A DNA stretch of 64,000 nt from Flavobacterium sp. CS20 (GTDB taxonomy: Bacteria > Bacteroidota > Bacteroidia > Flavobacteriales > Flavobacteriaceae): positions 930,001 to 994,000 of the forward strand of contig NZ_CP073015.1 of NCBI RefSeq assembly GCF_018080005.1, read 5' to 3'. Position numbers and translations under genes: made by a program. This document shows positions 18,078 to 28,727 of this stretch, piece by piece (within the stretch, counting starts at the first letter, position 1; each line of letters opens with the position of its first letter). Under the pieces are notes generated by a model. It did no database searches and was not told the origin of the DNA. It saw only the letters and a list, made by a program, of their open reading frames with translations.

Positions 18078-18207
18078 TCCCTCATAGAATCATAGAAACT
18101 TTAGTCCCTCGGCTAACTTAAAATTAGTAAATTTGGATTGAAAATTGAAATGTTAAATAAAATATAAACAACTGATTTACAGTAATATAATTTTACGTTA
18201 GTCAGAA
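18078..18207 (+). mobile_element. attC-like miniature element, copy 4 (full length, 130 bp)
   Basis: Same length and ends as copy 2: TCCCTCATAG at the left, CGGCTAACTTAAAAT 31 nt in, ATTTTACGTTAGTCAGAA at the right. It is inserted 8 nt after the GTT of attC site 7. Confidence 0.85.
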
Positions 18208-18224
18208 TTTAAGAAAAACAGCGA

Positions 18225-19272
18225 ATGAAAAAAAATATCTGTCTTAATACTACTCTTCATTTCATTAAAAAGTATTGGGCAAAAATCGGAATTGAACATC
18301 ACGATTGATGAAAGAATTGAAACGCTATATTCGGTAGCATTTTTAAACGACTACTTCTTGATTAATAAACACGAAAATCTATACAAAAAGAAACTTCGAA
18401 AAAATTTACAATCACTAAAAAACCACAAAGCTGTTCAACTTTTCGACAGTTTATCAAAAAACTACAATTTTTCCTATTATCGAACGGTAGAATGGGTTTT
18501 ACAGTTTTCCGACTTTCCCGAATTCAAAAAAATAAAGGAAAAAGCGGATAACCACAAAACGGTTTCAAAATCTAAAGAATATCTTCTCGAAAACTTCAGG
18601 GAAGAACTCATAAAATTCAATCAAGACACGCTTTTCCAATCTTATTTGGGCGAGATAAAGCCAATAAATCAAAAAGTTATTTCTCAAATAAAAGAGTCGC
18701 AAACAATTAGCGAATTGCCCACATATTTGGAAAAATTCTATGGCAAAAAACTCAATTCATACAATCTTATTCTTTCGCCATTGCTTCACTCTGGCGGTTT
18801 CAATTCAGAAATTATCAATCAAAACGGAGAAAAAGAAGTTTATGCATTAATTGGTCCAAATGGAGAAATTGACTTTATGCCATATTTTGAAAAAAACTAT
18901 TTAGAAACGGATTTAATACTTCACGAATTTGGTCACTCATTTGTAAATCCTTTAATGGAAAAACACGACAAGGAAATAGAAAGCTTAAAATCTAAATACT
19001 TTACAGAAAAACTTGAAAAATATTCTAAATACCAAGGCTACAGCGAATGGAAATTTGTGTTTAACGAACTTTTGATAAGAGCAACTACAATACAGATAGC
19101 CGAAAAGCATTTTGGGAATGAAAAGGTAAAAGAACTCTTGGAATACGAAAAATCAATCGGATTTGAGTTGGTAGAAAATATTTTAGGAATTTTAAAAGAG
19201 TACGAACAGAATAGAAACAAATTCACGGACTTCGATAAGTTTTACCCAACACTAATCGAACGGATGAAATAA
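18225..19272 (+). pseudogene. DUF4932-like HExxH protein, frameshifted at the start
   Basis: The signal peptide begins at 18225 (ATG, then eight A). Seven A would give MKK followed by ISVLILLFISLKSIGQ and join the long frame. As read, the frame opens only at an internal ATG (18292) and the protein loses its export signal. The interval is 1048 nt, one more than a multiple of three. The C-terminal half carries ILHEFGHSFVNPL, an HExxH motif, with a conserved-looking ERMK end. DUF4932 is my best match, from memory of its HEFGHSF region. It is a putative exported zinc peptidase and the sole gene of the cassette. An intron starts one base after the stop. Confidence 0.65.
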
Positions 19273-19273
19273 A

Positions 19274-21324
19274 GTCGAGTAGGTAAAGGGGAATCTCCAC
19301 CCCTAAACCTCTCACAGAACCGTACGTGAACCTCTCGATTCATACGGCTCTTCAAAATCCAAGTCACGGTCTAAAGCCTTCGTATTTCCAATGCTCAAAC
19401 ATATTCGGATAGCTCTCTGCTATACCTTGCAGATGTTTAAGTGAATAATACCAATGCTTCTTTTTAAACCGTTTGTATTTGTTGCGTACCCATTTGTATA
19501 ATCGTTGATTCAAGGTCTTGAACAACCTACGCATTTCGGACTTTCGATACACTCCGTAATAGTTGAGCCATCCTCGTATTTTGAGCTTTAGCTGATAAGC
19601 GATTTTGCTCAATGGTAAATGCACCCAGCGGTGGATTTTCATCTTTGCCAATTCACTTGTTATTCTACTAATACTCTTTTGACTGATGGCAGGAGAAAAG
19701 CCTAATCGCATCTTCCCTCCTTTCTTCTCCATTCTCGGTTTAAATGTAAAGCCCAAAAAGTCGAACTCCTGATACCTCACTTTAAAAGGCGGTTGGCGTT
19801 TTTGATTTCTTCGGCAATAAACGATTTTCGACTTCTCTTGGTTTAATTCCAATTTGCAGTCTTTTAATCGTTGTTTTATTGCCTCCAATAAACGCAATGC
19901 CTGTTTGATATTCTTGCAATGAACAATAATATCATCCGCATACCTCTCAAAAGAGTTTTCAGGATAATTCTTGGCTATCCATTTATCAAACACGATGTCC
20001 ATAAAAATATTGGCTGTTACAGGGCTGATTACTCCGCCTTGTGGTGTGCCTTTTCCTTCGGACGGTTTGATTGTACCGTCGGGTAGTTCTACTGCAACTT
20101 CTATCCACCGTTTTACATACAATAAGATGTGTTTCTTATTGGTGTAATGTTCTACCGCTTTCAGCAGTAGTTCATGGTCAATGTTATCGAAGAACCCTTT
20201 GATGTCCAAGTCAATTACCCAACTGTTTTTCATACAGTTGATTCGGCATTGTTCAATGGCTTCGTGTGCCGACTTATTCGGTCGATACCCAAAGCTGTTT
20301 GGACTAAAATGAGGTTCTACCTCATTTTCCAATTCAGTGGTTATTATTTGCTGTGCTACCCGATCCACAACGGTAGGTATGCCCAAGGGTCGAAAATCTC
20401 CGTTTCCTTTGGGTATAAGTACCTGGCGTACAGTTTTTGGAAAGTAGCTCCCACTCGACATTCTGTTCCATAATGGATACAAATACTTGCGGGGGTTCTT
20501 ACTTACCATTTCAATGGTTACTCCATCTACTCCTGCACTCCCTTTGTTGGCTTTTACTTGTTTAAAAGCCTCATTTACTTGCAACTTTGTTATCGGTTGC
20601 GACTTGTGTTCTTCATTAAAAATCATCCTTAAATAGAATTTAAGTTGTTATACAATAAATGAACTGATTTTGTGAAGCCCTTCGCTTGTCCTACATTTCT
20701 GTAAAACTCTCTTGGGTAGTTTCGCTACTACGGCTTCATCCGCCCCAATACAGAACATCGCTACTTTTTAAGCTTTTCCCTAAAGGATTTTCGCTCGTTT
20801 TGCTTTACATTTCTGTTTTGGTTCTCCTGTTCCTTTACAGAGCCTTTATATGGTTCTTGCCCTCTTAATACCGCCTGCCACATAGCCGGTAAGTAGTTTT
20901 CTGCTATGTTTCTAACCCATTGGGTTAGCTTGTCTCTCAGAGCCGCTCTACTCCTTGATTTTGACAGAATAAATGTTATTTTCGACACGTCTTCGATAGG
21001 TTCGCTTGCGCTCAACTCCCATATAATCACCATACATCTAATCGCCATCCCGATAGCTATCGGGATGGCTTTAAATGCCTTGACCTTAACGCTCAATACC
21101 CTTGTTCTTTACAAAAGCACCTTAAGGCGGTTTGAAAAAGTAGACTACACTACTTATTCGATAGTCCAATTCTTTATGAATACTCCTTCTGTGAGACCTC
21201 CAAGTGAACCTCTAAAGGGCTTGGCTCGTTGCCGTTTCTTCACAAAGCCTATCATCTCTGTAAAAGTTTTGTTACCATTTCAAAGAACTTATTTATCTTA
21301 TAGCCTTGGTAACGCAGGACACAC
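19274..21324 (-). mobile_element. Group II intron, copy 2 (diverged, intact ORF), inserted at an attC
   Basis: 2051 bp on the minus strand. The 5' end GTGTGTCCTGCGTTACC lies at 21324 and the 3' end CTACTCGAC at 19274. A domain V hairpin (GAGCCGTATGAATCGAGAGG / ACGTACGGTTC) lies at about 19313-19352. It encodes an uninterrupted maturase, unlike the other three copies. The 5' exon ends GCCGTT and the 3' exon begins TTTATT. The same attC without an intron is present at 31274-31413, which fixes the boundary on that side. Confidence 0.88.
19364..20626 (-). CDS. ltrA: Group II intron reverse transcriptase/maturase, intact
   Basis: 420 aa. The order is: start MIFNEEHKSQPITKLQ; RT domain about 20-300 with GSAGVDGVT, SFGYRPNKSAHEAIEQC, GTPQGGVISPVTANI and the catalytic FERYADDIIVHC; then a maturase (thumb/X) region with LGFTFKPRM, KIRGWLNYYG and the C-terminal WVRNKYKRFKKKHWYY. 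No HNH endonuclease domain is seen, which fits the compact class C ORFs. The protein reverse-transcribes the intron into DNA and helps it splice. It could act in trans on the three related introns whose ORFs are broken, although they are a different lineage. Confidence 0.92.
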   Translation of the reverse strand: MIFNEEHKSQPITKLQVNEAFKQVKANKGSAGVDGVTIEMVSKNPRKYLYPLWNRMSSGSYFPKTVRQVLIPKGNGDFRPLGIPTVVDRVAQQIITTELENEVEPHFSPNSFGYRPNKSAHEAIEQCRINCMKNSWVIDLDIKGFFDNIDHELLLKAVEHYTNKKHILLYVKRWIEVAVELPDGTIKPSEGKGTPQGGVISPVTANIFMDIVFDKWIAKNYPENSFERYADDIIVHCKNIKQALRLLEAIKQRLKDCKLELNQEKSKIVYCRRNQKRQPPFKVRYQEFDFLGFTFKPRMEKKGGKMRLGFSPAISQKSISRITSELAKMKIHRWVHLPLSKIAYQLKLKIRGWLNYYGVYRKSEMRRLFKTLNQRLYKWVRNKYKRFKKKHWYYSLKHLQGIAESYPNMFEHWKYEGFRP

Positions 21325-21467
21325 AACGGCATATAACAGCGTATATAGTCTATGGCGGATTTTGTACTGAATCGAAAATTGTAGTATTTTTAGAAAATCA
21401 AAAGCTTAACCGAAAGGCGAGCGGTTATTATCCCGCCACAAACCATATACGCGAGACGTTGGCGATA
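21325..21467 (+). other. attC site 8 (duplicate of site 10)
   Basis: GGCATATAAC (21328-21337), stem GCGTATATAGTCTATGGCGG against CCGCCACAAACCATATACGC, core GTTGGCGATA from 21458. The segment is essentially identical to 31271-31425. It is cut by the intron on the left and by the IS3-like element on the right. Confidence 0.85.
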
Positions 21468-21531
21468 ATGTAAAAATTGTAATTTCCTGAAATAGGTTGA
21501 CTAAAAATTAAACCATTAATTATAGTCACTT

Positions 21532-21990
21532 ATGAAATCAAAAAAAGAACATCGGCGAAAAAAAAGCTACCAAAAAGTAACTTTAGAAACCAAATTATTA
21601 GTTGTTGACCAAATCGTAAACGGTCAGCTCTCAAGAAAAGTCGCCTCAAAGAAATATGACGTTCCTCGGACAACTATTTCCTACTGGCTAAGAATTTATA
21701 GTACCTTAGCCCAACAAAAAATAGGTATGAGTAAAAATCAAGAAATCAAGAAATTAAAAGAAAAGATCGAAGAACTGGAGTTCGTTAAAGACTTTCAGCA
21801 AGACATCATTGCTGATATGGAACTCATTACAGGAATGGATATGGCAAAAAAGTCGTTGCCCAAAACATTAGCAAAAGAGATAGAGCGAAAGAAGAAAGAC
21901 CGTATAAAAGAAAATGGCTCTATGGATGTTTTGGGATCACTAAACAAGCCTTCTACAAACGACTTAAAGCCCAACAAAAACAACAAATAG
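21532..21990 (+). CDS. IS3-family transposase OrfA
   Basis: 152 aa. A helix-turn-helix lies at about residues 22-50 (KLLVVDQIVNGQLSRKVASK then YDVPRTTISYWL), followed by a leucine-zipper-like helix at about 65-95 (KKLKEKIEELEFVKDFQQD). OrfA binds the inverted repeats and, in this family, is joined to OrfB by a -1 frameshift. The overlap with the OrfB frame is around 21925-21990, where the OrfB frame reads GITKQAFYKRLKAQQK. Confidence 0.85.
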   Translation: MKSKKEHRRKKSYQKVTLETKLLVVDQIVNGQLSRKVASKKYDVPRTTISYWLRIYSTLAQQKIGMSKNQEIKKLKEKIEELEFVKDFQQDIIADMELITGMDMAKKSLPKTLAKEIERKKKDRIKENGSMDVLGSLNKPSTNDLKPNKNNK

Positions 21991-22780
21991 ACCATCAAAA
22001 ACTAATTAAAATGGTTAAAGATTACCGTAAGAAAGTTGGCTCTAAAACAGGTGGTATCAAGCTATATGCTGAATTGAAACAAGACTTCATAGATACCGAT
22101 ATTAAGATAGGTAGAGACAAGTTCTATCGTTTTTTAAAACACAATAATCTACTTGTTCCAAAAAGTAAAAATTACATCACCACAACTAACTCTAACCACA
22201 TGTAAAAAATATAAAAACCTTGTAAAAGACCAAGTTCCCAGAAGACCTGAACAACTCTGGGTAAGCGACATCACTTATATTAAAACGCAAAACGGACACA
22301 ACTATCTCGCCTTGGTTACAGACGCCTATTCTAAACAAATTATGGGTTATAAACTCGACAACCATATGAGAACATCGCTTTGCAAAGATGCACTCGCTAT
22401 GGCTATTAAAAACAGAAATGCCCTAACCAAGAACTCATTCATCATTCCGATAGAGGCTTCCAGATTGTAATCCTAAATACACAAGCTTTGCTGAAAACAA
22501 TGGCATTACAATGAGCATGACCGAACAATACGACCCTTATGAAAATGCTGTAGCTGAAAGAATTAACAGAACTCTTAAATATGAATATGGTTTAAAGCAA
22601 ACCATCAAAAACACTGAAATAGCTAGAGATATGACTCATCAAGCTGTATATATTTATAATAACCTAAGAACGCATTTTAGTCTCGACCTTAGAAAACCAG
22701 CAGAGGTTCATTTAAATCCGAACATCAAATACAAGTCGTATAGAAAAAATAACTTAAATTTACAGGAAATTAAAATATGA
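21927..22780 (+). pseudogene. IS3-family transposase OrfB, multiply frameshifted
   Basis: The DDE integrase core is recognisable: WVSDITYIKTQNG (first Asp), LVTDAYSKQIMGY, and YENAVAERINRTLKYEYG (catalytic Glu region). The frame breaks near 22203 (CACATG then TAAAAAATAT), a lesion shared with copy B. It breaks again near 22418-22425 and 22462-22470, where copy A lacks bases present in copy B, and the second Asp motif (HHSDRGFQY in copy B) is destroyed. It cannot produce active transposase. Confidence 0.85.
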
Positions 22781-22907
22781 GCACAAAGTAAAAAGTTATT
22801 CTAATTTTTTAAATTCATTCAAAAACCAGAAAAAAAATTGGAAATAACTTTTGATCGATAATCTAATCAATAACCAAAAAAGAGTCAACCTATATCAGTA
22901 TAATACA

Positions 22908-23032
22908 TAGACTCATAGAAACTTTAGTCCCTCGGCTAACGTAAAATTGAGTAGATTTAGGATTTAAAATTGAAATGTTGAATAAAATATAAATAACTGA
23001 TTTACAGTAATATAATTTTACGTTAGTCAGAA
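22908..23032 (+). mobile_element. attC-like miniature element, copy 5 (left end cut by IS3)
   Basis: It lacks only about 5 bp at the left, where the IS3-like element ends. Otherwise it is the full repeat, with CTCGGCTAACGTAAAAT and ATTTTACGTTAGTCAGAA. Confidence 0.8.
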
Positions 23033-23145
23033 TCTTTAAAAAAAAACAAAAAAATAAATAAATTAACAATTATTTAAACATTTACTACACTTTTAGTGTA
23101 ATTATATGAGATTAAATATTAATAATTTAAAAAAAACTTAATAAC

Positions 23146-23709
23146 ATGAAAACAAAACTTAAAACCTTAAGCTTAATTTTACTCTGTATCTTTTTAATAA
23201 GTTGTAGTAGCGATGACGACAACTCAGGTGGTAATAACTCCGTAAACCAACTCCCTGAGGCTACACAGATAGGTGCTAACACCGCTGGTGCTTTGGTGGA
23301 TGGACAGCCGATAACCCCAAAAGGTGGTGGCATTAACCCTAATTTAATTGCTTTTTACCAATTTGTAGATGGAGCGTATTTTTTTAATGTTGGTATATTA
23401 AATTCTGAAAATAATATAACTAAAAGTATTAAAGTCTTCGCAAATGAAAATATTATTGAAGAAGATGAAGTTTATACATTAAATAAAGATGACAACTCAG
23501 TCGGTTATGGTGGTAATTACTCTATTTTAAGTAATGAAACTGATAGTTTTTATTTTACAAACACTGACTTTACAGGAGAACTAATAATCACACACCTAGA
23601 TGAACAAAACCGCATTGTTTCCGGCACATTTTGGTTTGATGCTGTCAACGAAGATGGCGAGGTTGTAGAAGTAAGAGAAGGTCGTTTTGATGTAACATAC
23701 TCTCAATAA
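23146..23709 (+). CDS. DUF6252-type lipoprotein, 187 aa
   Basis: The signal MKTKLKTLSLILLCIFLISC is followed by Ser-Ser-Asp-Asp-Asp, the acidic +2 region typical of surface lipoproteins in flavobacteria. The mature protein has LPEATQIGANTAGALVDGQP and a C-terminal VVEVREGRFDVTYSQ, matching what I know of DUF6252 proteins. The function is unknown. The gene is preceded by about 110 bp of very AT-rich DNA likely holding its own promoter and is followed by a terminator at 23718, so it is transcribed separately from the lipase-like gene downstream. Confidence 0.75.
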   Translation: MKTKLKTLSLILLCIFLISCSSDDDNSGGNNSVNQLPEATQIGANTAGALVDGQPITPKGGGINPNLIAFYQFVDGAYFFNVGILNSENNITKSIKVFANENIIEEDEVYTLNKDDNSVGYGGNYSILSNETDSFYFTNTDFTGELIITHLDEQNRIVSGTFWFDAVNEDGEVVEVREGRFDVTYSQ

Positions 23710-23717
23710 AATAAAAA

Positions 23718-23746
23718 GAGCGGTTTTACCTCCAATAAAACCGCTC
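23718..23746 (+). terminator. Intrinsic terminator-like hairpin
   Basis: GAGCGGTTTTA (23718-23728) pairs perfectly with TAAAACCGCTC (23736-23746) around a 7-nt loop, 9 bp after the lipoprotein stop. No long T run follows. Confidence 0.7.
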
Positions 23747-25220
23747 AAAGTCAAACAAAAATTAAAATTAATGTTTAACCCAAATACTTTTAATTATGAA
23801 ATTTTTAAAACTCTCAATTGCATTTTTTATTGTATGCCAAACTATGTTGGCACAACAAGAAATCAACACTTCGTTCAAGGACGAAATGAACGACATTTTT
23901 CAAAATCTCGACAAAGATAAGGTTCCACATGGAATATTACTGGATTTCGGAATGGAATTTACCAATGTAAAGGCTTTTAACGGAAGCCTGACCGATAGCA
24001 CTTTTATAAATAAAATAAGACTTAAAGAAATTTATAAAACACTACTTACATCACGAGTTAAAAATGTGAGCGATGGTTTTGTGTTACCTGATGACTTTGA
24101 TAGGAACTGGCACAATGCAAGAAATAAAAATGAAATAGTATTGTCTGGTCTATATTTTAAGTATGCCAGGCTAAGCGATGAAGCTTACCCTGACAAAATA
24201 ATTATAGAAGACGAAAAGTTGTATGATAAATATGTGGAGGGTGTCTGGCAAGATCCCTACGAAGAAAACAAGACTTTTGCCATAACAACTCCGTCGCTTC
24301 ATTACAAAAACCTTGCAGTTAATGTAAAGCTACCCGAAAGTCTTTTTTATAGCAATGTAGTCGCTGAAGTTGAACGTATAGAAATAGATATGGATGACGG
24401 GCAAGGATATCGCAACATGCCTTTCAACCAGCGGATCTCTACAACTTATGAAGAGGAAGGTAATAAAATATGGAAATACAAAATTAAATTATCCGATGGT
24501 AGTATCCTGCAAAGCCACTCTAAAATAAAGATCTCAGAAGGTGTAAATTCATCACCATTGTATGATAGACAAACGGCTACAAGGTCAAGTAGTAGCTTTA
24601 ACTGTAATGGCAATGGCAGATACCATTTTGAATTAACAGCATCGGAAGCCTATTTAGGTCAAAATGCGAATGTAAAGGTCACTCTTGATGATGCTAATAA
24701 TGATTGTGAAATAAGAAAACCCCTAATAGTTGCTGAAGGTTTTGATGTGGGTACATTATTAAATCCTGAAAATCAGTTTGGTGCGAATGATATTAATATT
24801 TTTTCTGGTTCTATTCTTCAGTCTAATAGTGAGTTAAATGAATTAATTCTTGGTAATGAGCAAGAATACGACATAATCTATGTAGATTGGGAAAATGGTG
24901 TAGATTACTTACAACGCAATGCCTTAGCTCTTCAAGAAGTTATTGAATGGGTAAATACTAATAAAGTCGGTGGAGAGCAAAACATAATTTTAGGTCAGAG
25001 TATGGGAGGAGTCATTGCCAGATATGCACTTACTGATATGGAAAATGATAATAACAATCACGATACTAAACTTTTTATATCTCATGATGCACCACAACAG
25101 GGAGCTAATGTGCCTCTCAGCTTTCAATATATGTATAGACATTTAACCAATCAATATATCACAGCTTCTCAAACCCTATTCGGTGGTTCAGTTTTAGTGC
25201 CATTATTAGAAGATGAGTTT

Positions 25221-25330
25221 AGTGTTTCAACGTATTTGTCCATTTTAGATACACCTGCCTCAAGACAACTTTTAAAAGTGTGGTCAGACTTAGGATATAA
25301 TATGAACAATACCATACATAACAACTTTTT
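25221..25330 (+). repeat. Direct repeat, left copy (110 bp)
   Basis: 110 bp of the lipase-like gene that recur exactly at 26981-27090 on the other side of the IS1634-family element. The length fits the unusually long, variable duplications made by IS1634-type elements. Confidence 0.92.
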
Positions 25331-26980
25331 CCTGTTTTCGTCGCTGGGACACCCAAATCAAAAATCGAATAGATTTGCAATTTTTTTCTGCTCTTCACTT
25401 TTGATGTGAGTTAGATAAGTTATCTCTTTTGTTATTGGATGTTTTATTTTTACCGCATAAATTGTTTTTGCTATGTTGATAGCCTTCTCAGGACTTAATG
25501 AAGATTTCTTTTCATTGAGTTGCCTTTCTAGTTCCTTGTGTATTTTATATCTTGCAAAAGCTATGCAAATGTGAGCTTCAATCCTACGCTGAACTCTATG
25601 ATAGATTGGTCTTATTTTCAAGTCTGTCTTAGCTATTCTGAAAGCCTTTTCAATCTTCCATAAATGACTATAATTCTCTAAAATTTCATTTTTATTCAAT
25701 TTAGCATTAGTTATATAGCCTTTTAGACCATCCCATTTTGCATCTGTTTCAAATTTTGTTTTGTCTATTGAAACTTTTAGCTCTCCATCAAGTTTTAGAT
25801 ATTTATTGTAACCTCTGTTATTGATACTTGACTTGGTTAGTTTTCCTGATCTAATTTTCTTTTCCAGTCTCTTTAATCCCTTTTCTCTATTGTGCTTATC
25901 TTTCTTGGCTCTTGAATCGGAATAGCTTATGATAAGTCTCAAATTACCTTTTTCTACAACTGCACTCTCTCCATTTTTAAGTTTTAAAGCTAATATTTTT
26001 TCTTTTATAAAGGACTTCTCATTTTTAATTCTAGCTCCAAGAATAAATTCATAACTTTTGCTTTGAAGTTCTTCTATGTTTTTAGAAGAAAGTAGCCCAG
26101 AGTCAGCGATGATGACTAATTGATCTAATCCGTATTTTTTCTTAAAACTATCAATGACTGGTAGCATGGTGTGTCCTTCAAATTTATTGCCTTCAAAAAT
26201 ATCGTAAGCCAATGGGTAACCATCTTTGCTAACTAATAACCCTAGTACAATTTGCGGATTTTGATGTTTGCCTTCTTTAGAGAAGCCTGTTTTGCGTAAT
26301 TCATCTTCGTTATCAATTTCAAAATAAATAGTGGTAACATCATAGAATACTACATTTATTGTTCCATCTAGTATTTTCAAGGTATGATTATAACTAATTT
26401 CTTGTATTTGGGATTTGTGTTGTTTATGAAGCTTATCCATGTATCGGTAAATAACTTGAACATCAATAGCTTTATGTTGGTACTTAAAAAGATAATCTGA
26501 TGTCTTAAGCTTACTAGAAGGGTAGCAAAGTCTAGCAAGAACCAATTGCTTAAATAAATCATGATTAATTTGATTGAACCCAATCTGATTAAAAAGCTTT
26601 CCTAAAAGCAGTTCCGGATATAAACAGATATTTCTTCAAGTCCTTGAAGAACAAGTTCTGTGTGCTGTCTATAATCGTTAAAATCTAATTCTTGTGCTCC
26701 CGTATAATTTTTTATCCATTGTTTACCTTGTTCATATAGATGGTCAACTTCAATTTTAGTAGCACTGCTGCCAATGGTCTTTAATAAGCGATACTTGCCA
26801 CTACTTTTGTCAATGACTTGGACGCTAATTACACCGCTTTTATTTTTCTTTTTGCGAACAAACACAGTGCAAATTTACTAAAAAGACACCCTGGGACACC
26901 CAAAATGAAAACAAAAATATCGTAACTAATACGCTTTGAGTAAGTTATGAAATTTAAGATTTTAAATTGTCGAAAACAGG
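25331..26980 (-). mobile_element. IS1634-family insertion sequence
   Basis: 1650 bp. The ends are an inverted repeat: CCTGTTTTCGTCG at 25331 and CGAAAACAGG at 26971-26980. The transposase lies on the minus strand. It is flanked by an exact 110-bp direct repeat of target sequence, known as a peculiarity of IS1634 in Mycoplasma. Confidence 0.88.
25358..26865 (-). pseudogene. IS1634-family (IS4-like DDE) transposase, frameshifted
   Basis: The N-terminal part (26865 to 26602) begins MFVRKKKNKSGVISVQVID, typical of the family. Near 26610 one base is out of frame (a shift would join ISVY to PELLLGKLFNQIGF). The remaining 395 codons then carry the DDE catalytic set: FYDVTTIYF (Asp), VIIADSGLLS (Asp) and the YSHLWKIEKAFRIAK region (Glu). 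Restoring the frame gives a protein of about 500 aa, normal for IS1634. The single lesion suggests recent inactivation or a sequencing error. Confidence 0.85.
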
Positions 26981-27090
26981 AGTGTTTCAACGTATTTGTC
27001 CATTTTAGATACACCTGCCTCAAGACAACTTTTAAAAGTGTGGTCAGACTTAGGATATAATATGAACAATACCATACATAACAACTTTTT
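26981..27090 (+). repeat. Direct repeat, right copy (110 bp)
   Basis: Exact copy of 25221-25330. The lipase-like frame continues from it without a break (NNFF then NELQNLNSNN), so the gene could be repaired by recombination between the two repeats. Confidence 0.92.
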
Positions 27091-28727
27091 TAATGAACTC
27101 CAAAACTTAAACTCAAATAATGGATACCCTAATCAAAATGGCATTAGAAATATTGCCATAAGTAATGGTAGTGAGTGTGGCACGCCTTTGAATTTTAATC
27201 CTGGCGACCCATTATTTGATCTTGATTATAACAAAGACCTATCATTTTGGGGTGATTTATTAAGCATGATCTATAATCCTTTAGGAGGAACAATTGGAGG
27301 TTTATTTCTTGACCAAGATTTTTTTGGTGTAGCTTTGTTAGGTTTAGTGCCTGGTAGTTCACAATATATAGTTGATTTTGAAGCAAAATCGCTAAAGAAA
27401 TCTTTTTTAGGTGCAAACCATCAAATATATAATGGGCTTATTAGATATAAAAAGAAAATCTATTGGATATTTAATTCACAAGTTACTATTACTAGTGTTA
27501 ATGTTAACCAACCAAGTCTTGCAAATTTACCTTTAGATTATTACGGTGGAGGCTTTTTTGAAACTGGTAATGCTGTAGATTTAAGTTTTTTACCAAGCGA
27601 TTTGAATATTTTTATAGAAGATAATTTTAGTTTCGTCCCTACTGCAAGTGCTTTAGATATTGGTGGTGGCAGTGTAACTTTATATGATACCGATTATAAA
27701 GACTCATATGTTGGTGCAATTCCTCCAACAGGTCTAAAAGCATCTCCATTTGATAATTTTACAACAGCTTTTTCTAATCCTAACACAAATAACAATGAAA
27801 GACATTTAGAGTTTAATAAACGAAATGGTGATTGGTTGGCTAAAGAAATTATTGGCGCAAATATAGATTTTACAGACTGTTCATATCTTTGTAGTGGCAA
27901 TATAGAGGGGTCAAACAGAGTTTGCACCACAAATAATTTTACAATAACTGGTCAAACTAATTCAGTTTCATGGACTATTGAGCCTTCAAATGCAGGAACC
28001 ATAAATATAAACCAAACAAATCCTAATAGCATTTCACTGGTTAGGAACACCAATTTTTTTGGTAGTGCAGTTTTAAAAGCAGTGGTTACAACTCAAAACT
28101 GTGGGTCTGGTGAAATTACAAAAAATCTTGAATTTGGAGCTCCAACAACTACTCAAAGTGTTTCTTTAAATGGTCCAAATAATTTAAATCCAGGGCAAAC
28201 AGGTATATATTCATACAACACTACCTACTTTAATAATGCTACAAGTTATGACTGGTTATTTTTTAGTAATACTTTCCCAAATGCAGATCAACATTTTGAA
28301 CTAAATATAATTAGCAATAGCACATTTACGGTAAAACCTGATTTCGATGTTCCAGGCGGTTATTATACAGTCCAAGCGAGAATTATAAACACTTGTGGTT
28401 TTTACTCTTTATCTAAAACAATATATGTAGAAGAAGGAGACGGAACACCTGTTTTATATAAAAATTCTAATATTTATAGAATATATCCTAATCCATCTTC
28501 ATCATATTTTAATGTCAGTTTAATTAATGAAAATCAAACTCCAACAAGCTCAAAAGGAATTTTTGGAGAAATATTAGACTTAAATGGTTTATTTCTAAGG
28601 AAAATTGAAATGGTAAACAATAAAGCTCAAGTTGATATAATCGATTTGAAAAAAGGAATTTATATACTAAGAATCCATTATGATGGTAAAACTGAAGGAC
28701 ACCAAGTAATAGTTGAATAGAAAGACT

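Larger units (their letters stand above)
21478..22907 (+). mobile_element. IS3-family element, copy A
   Basis: 1430 bp with imperfect terminal inverted repeats (TGTAATTTCCTGAAATAGG at the left; complement of the right end TGTATTATACTGATATAGG) and 5'-TG...CA-3' ends. It encodes orfA and a broken orfB. No target duplication is evident. It lies exactly 17 nt after the GTT core of attC site 8 and runs directly into a miniature element at its right end. Confidence 0.85.
23796..28720 (+). pseudogene. T9SS-exported lipase-like protein, interrupted by IS1634-family element
   Basis: Removing the element and one repeat copy (joining 23796-25330 to 27091-28720) restores 1054 codons without a stop. The signal peptide is at residues 1-19 (ending MLAQQ). 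An alpha/beta-hydrolase region at about 305-430 has KPLIVAEGFDVG, then NIILGQSMGGVIARYALTD with the GxSxG nucleophile elbow, then HDAPQQGANVPLS. PKD-like beta domains follow (about 700-940). The last 80 residues form a type A T9SS sorting domain (IYRIYPNPSSSYFNVS ... GIYILRI). The product would be secreted and perhaps surface-attached. As sequenced it is split, with the N-terminal part lacking the sorting domain. At 5 kb it is far larger than a typical cassette gene, yet an attC follows 10 bp after its stop. Confidence 0.8.

Noticed and set aside
1..23032. The 130-bp miniature elements as CRISPR repeats or a tandem repeat family
   Set aside because: Copies are dispersed by kilobases, have defined ends and a constant insertion point relative to GTT cores.
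23127..23333. Minus-strand ORF overlapping the DUF6252 lipoprotein start
   Set aside because: Shadow frame. The plus-strand gene has a clear lipoprotein signal and terminator.
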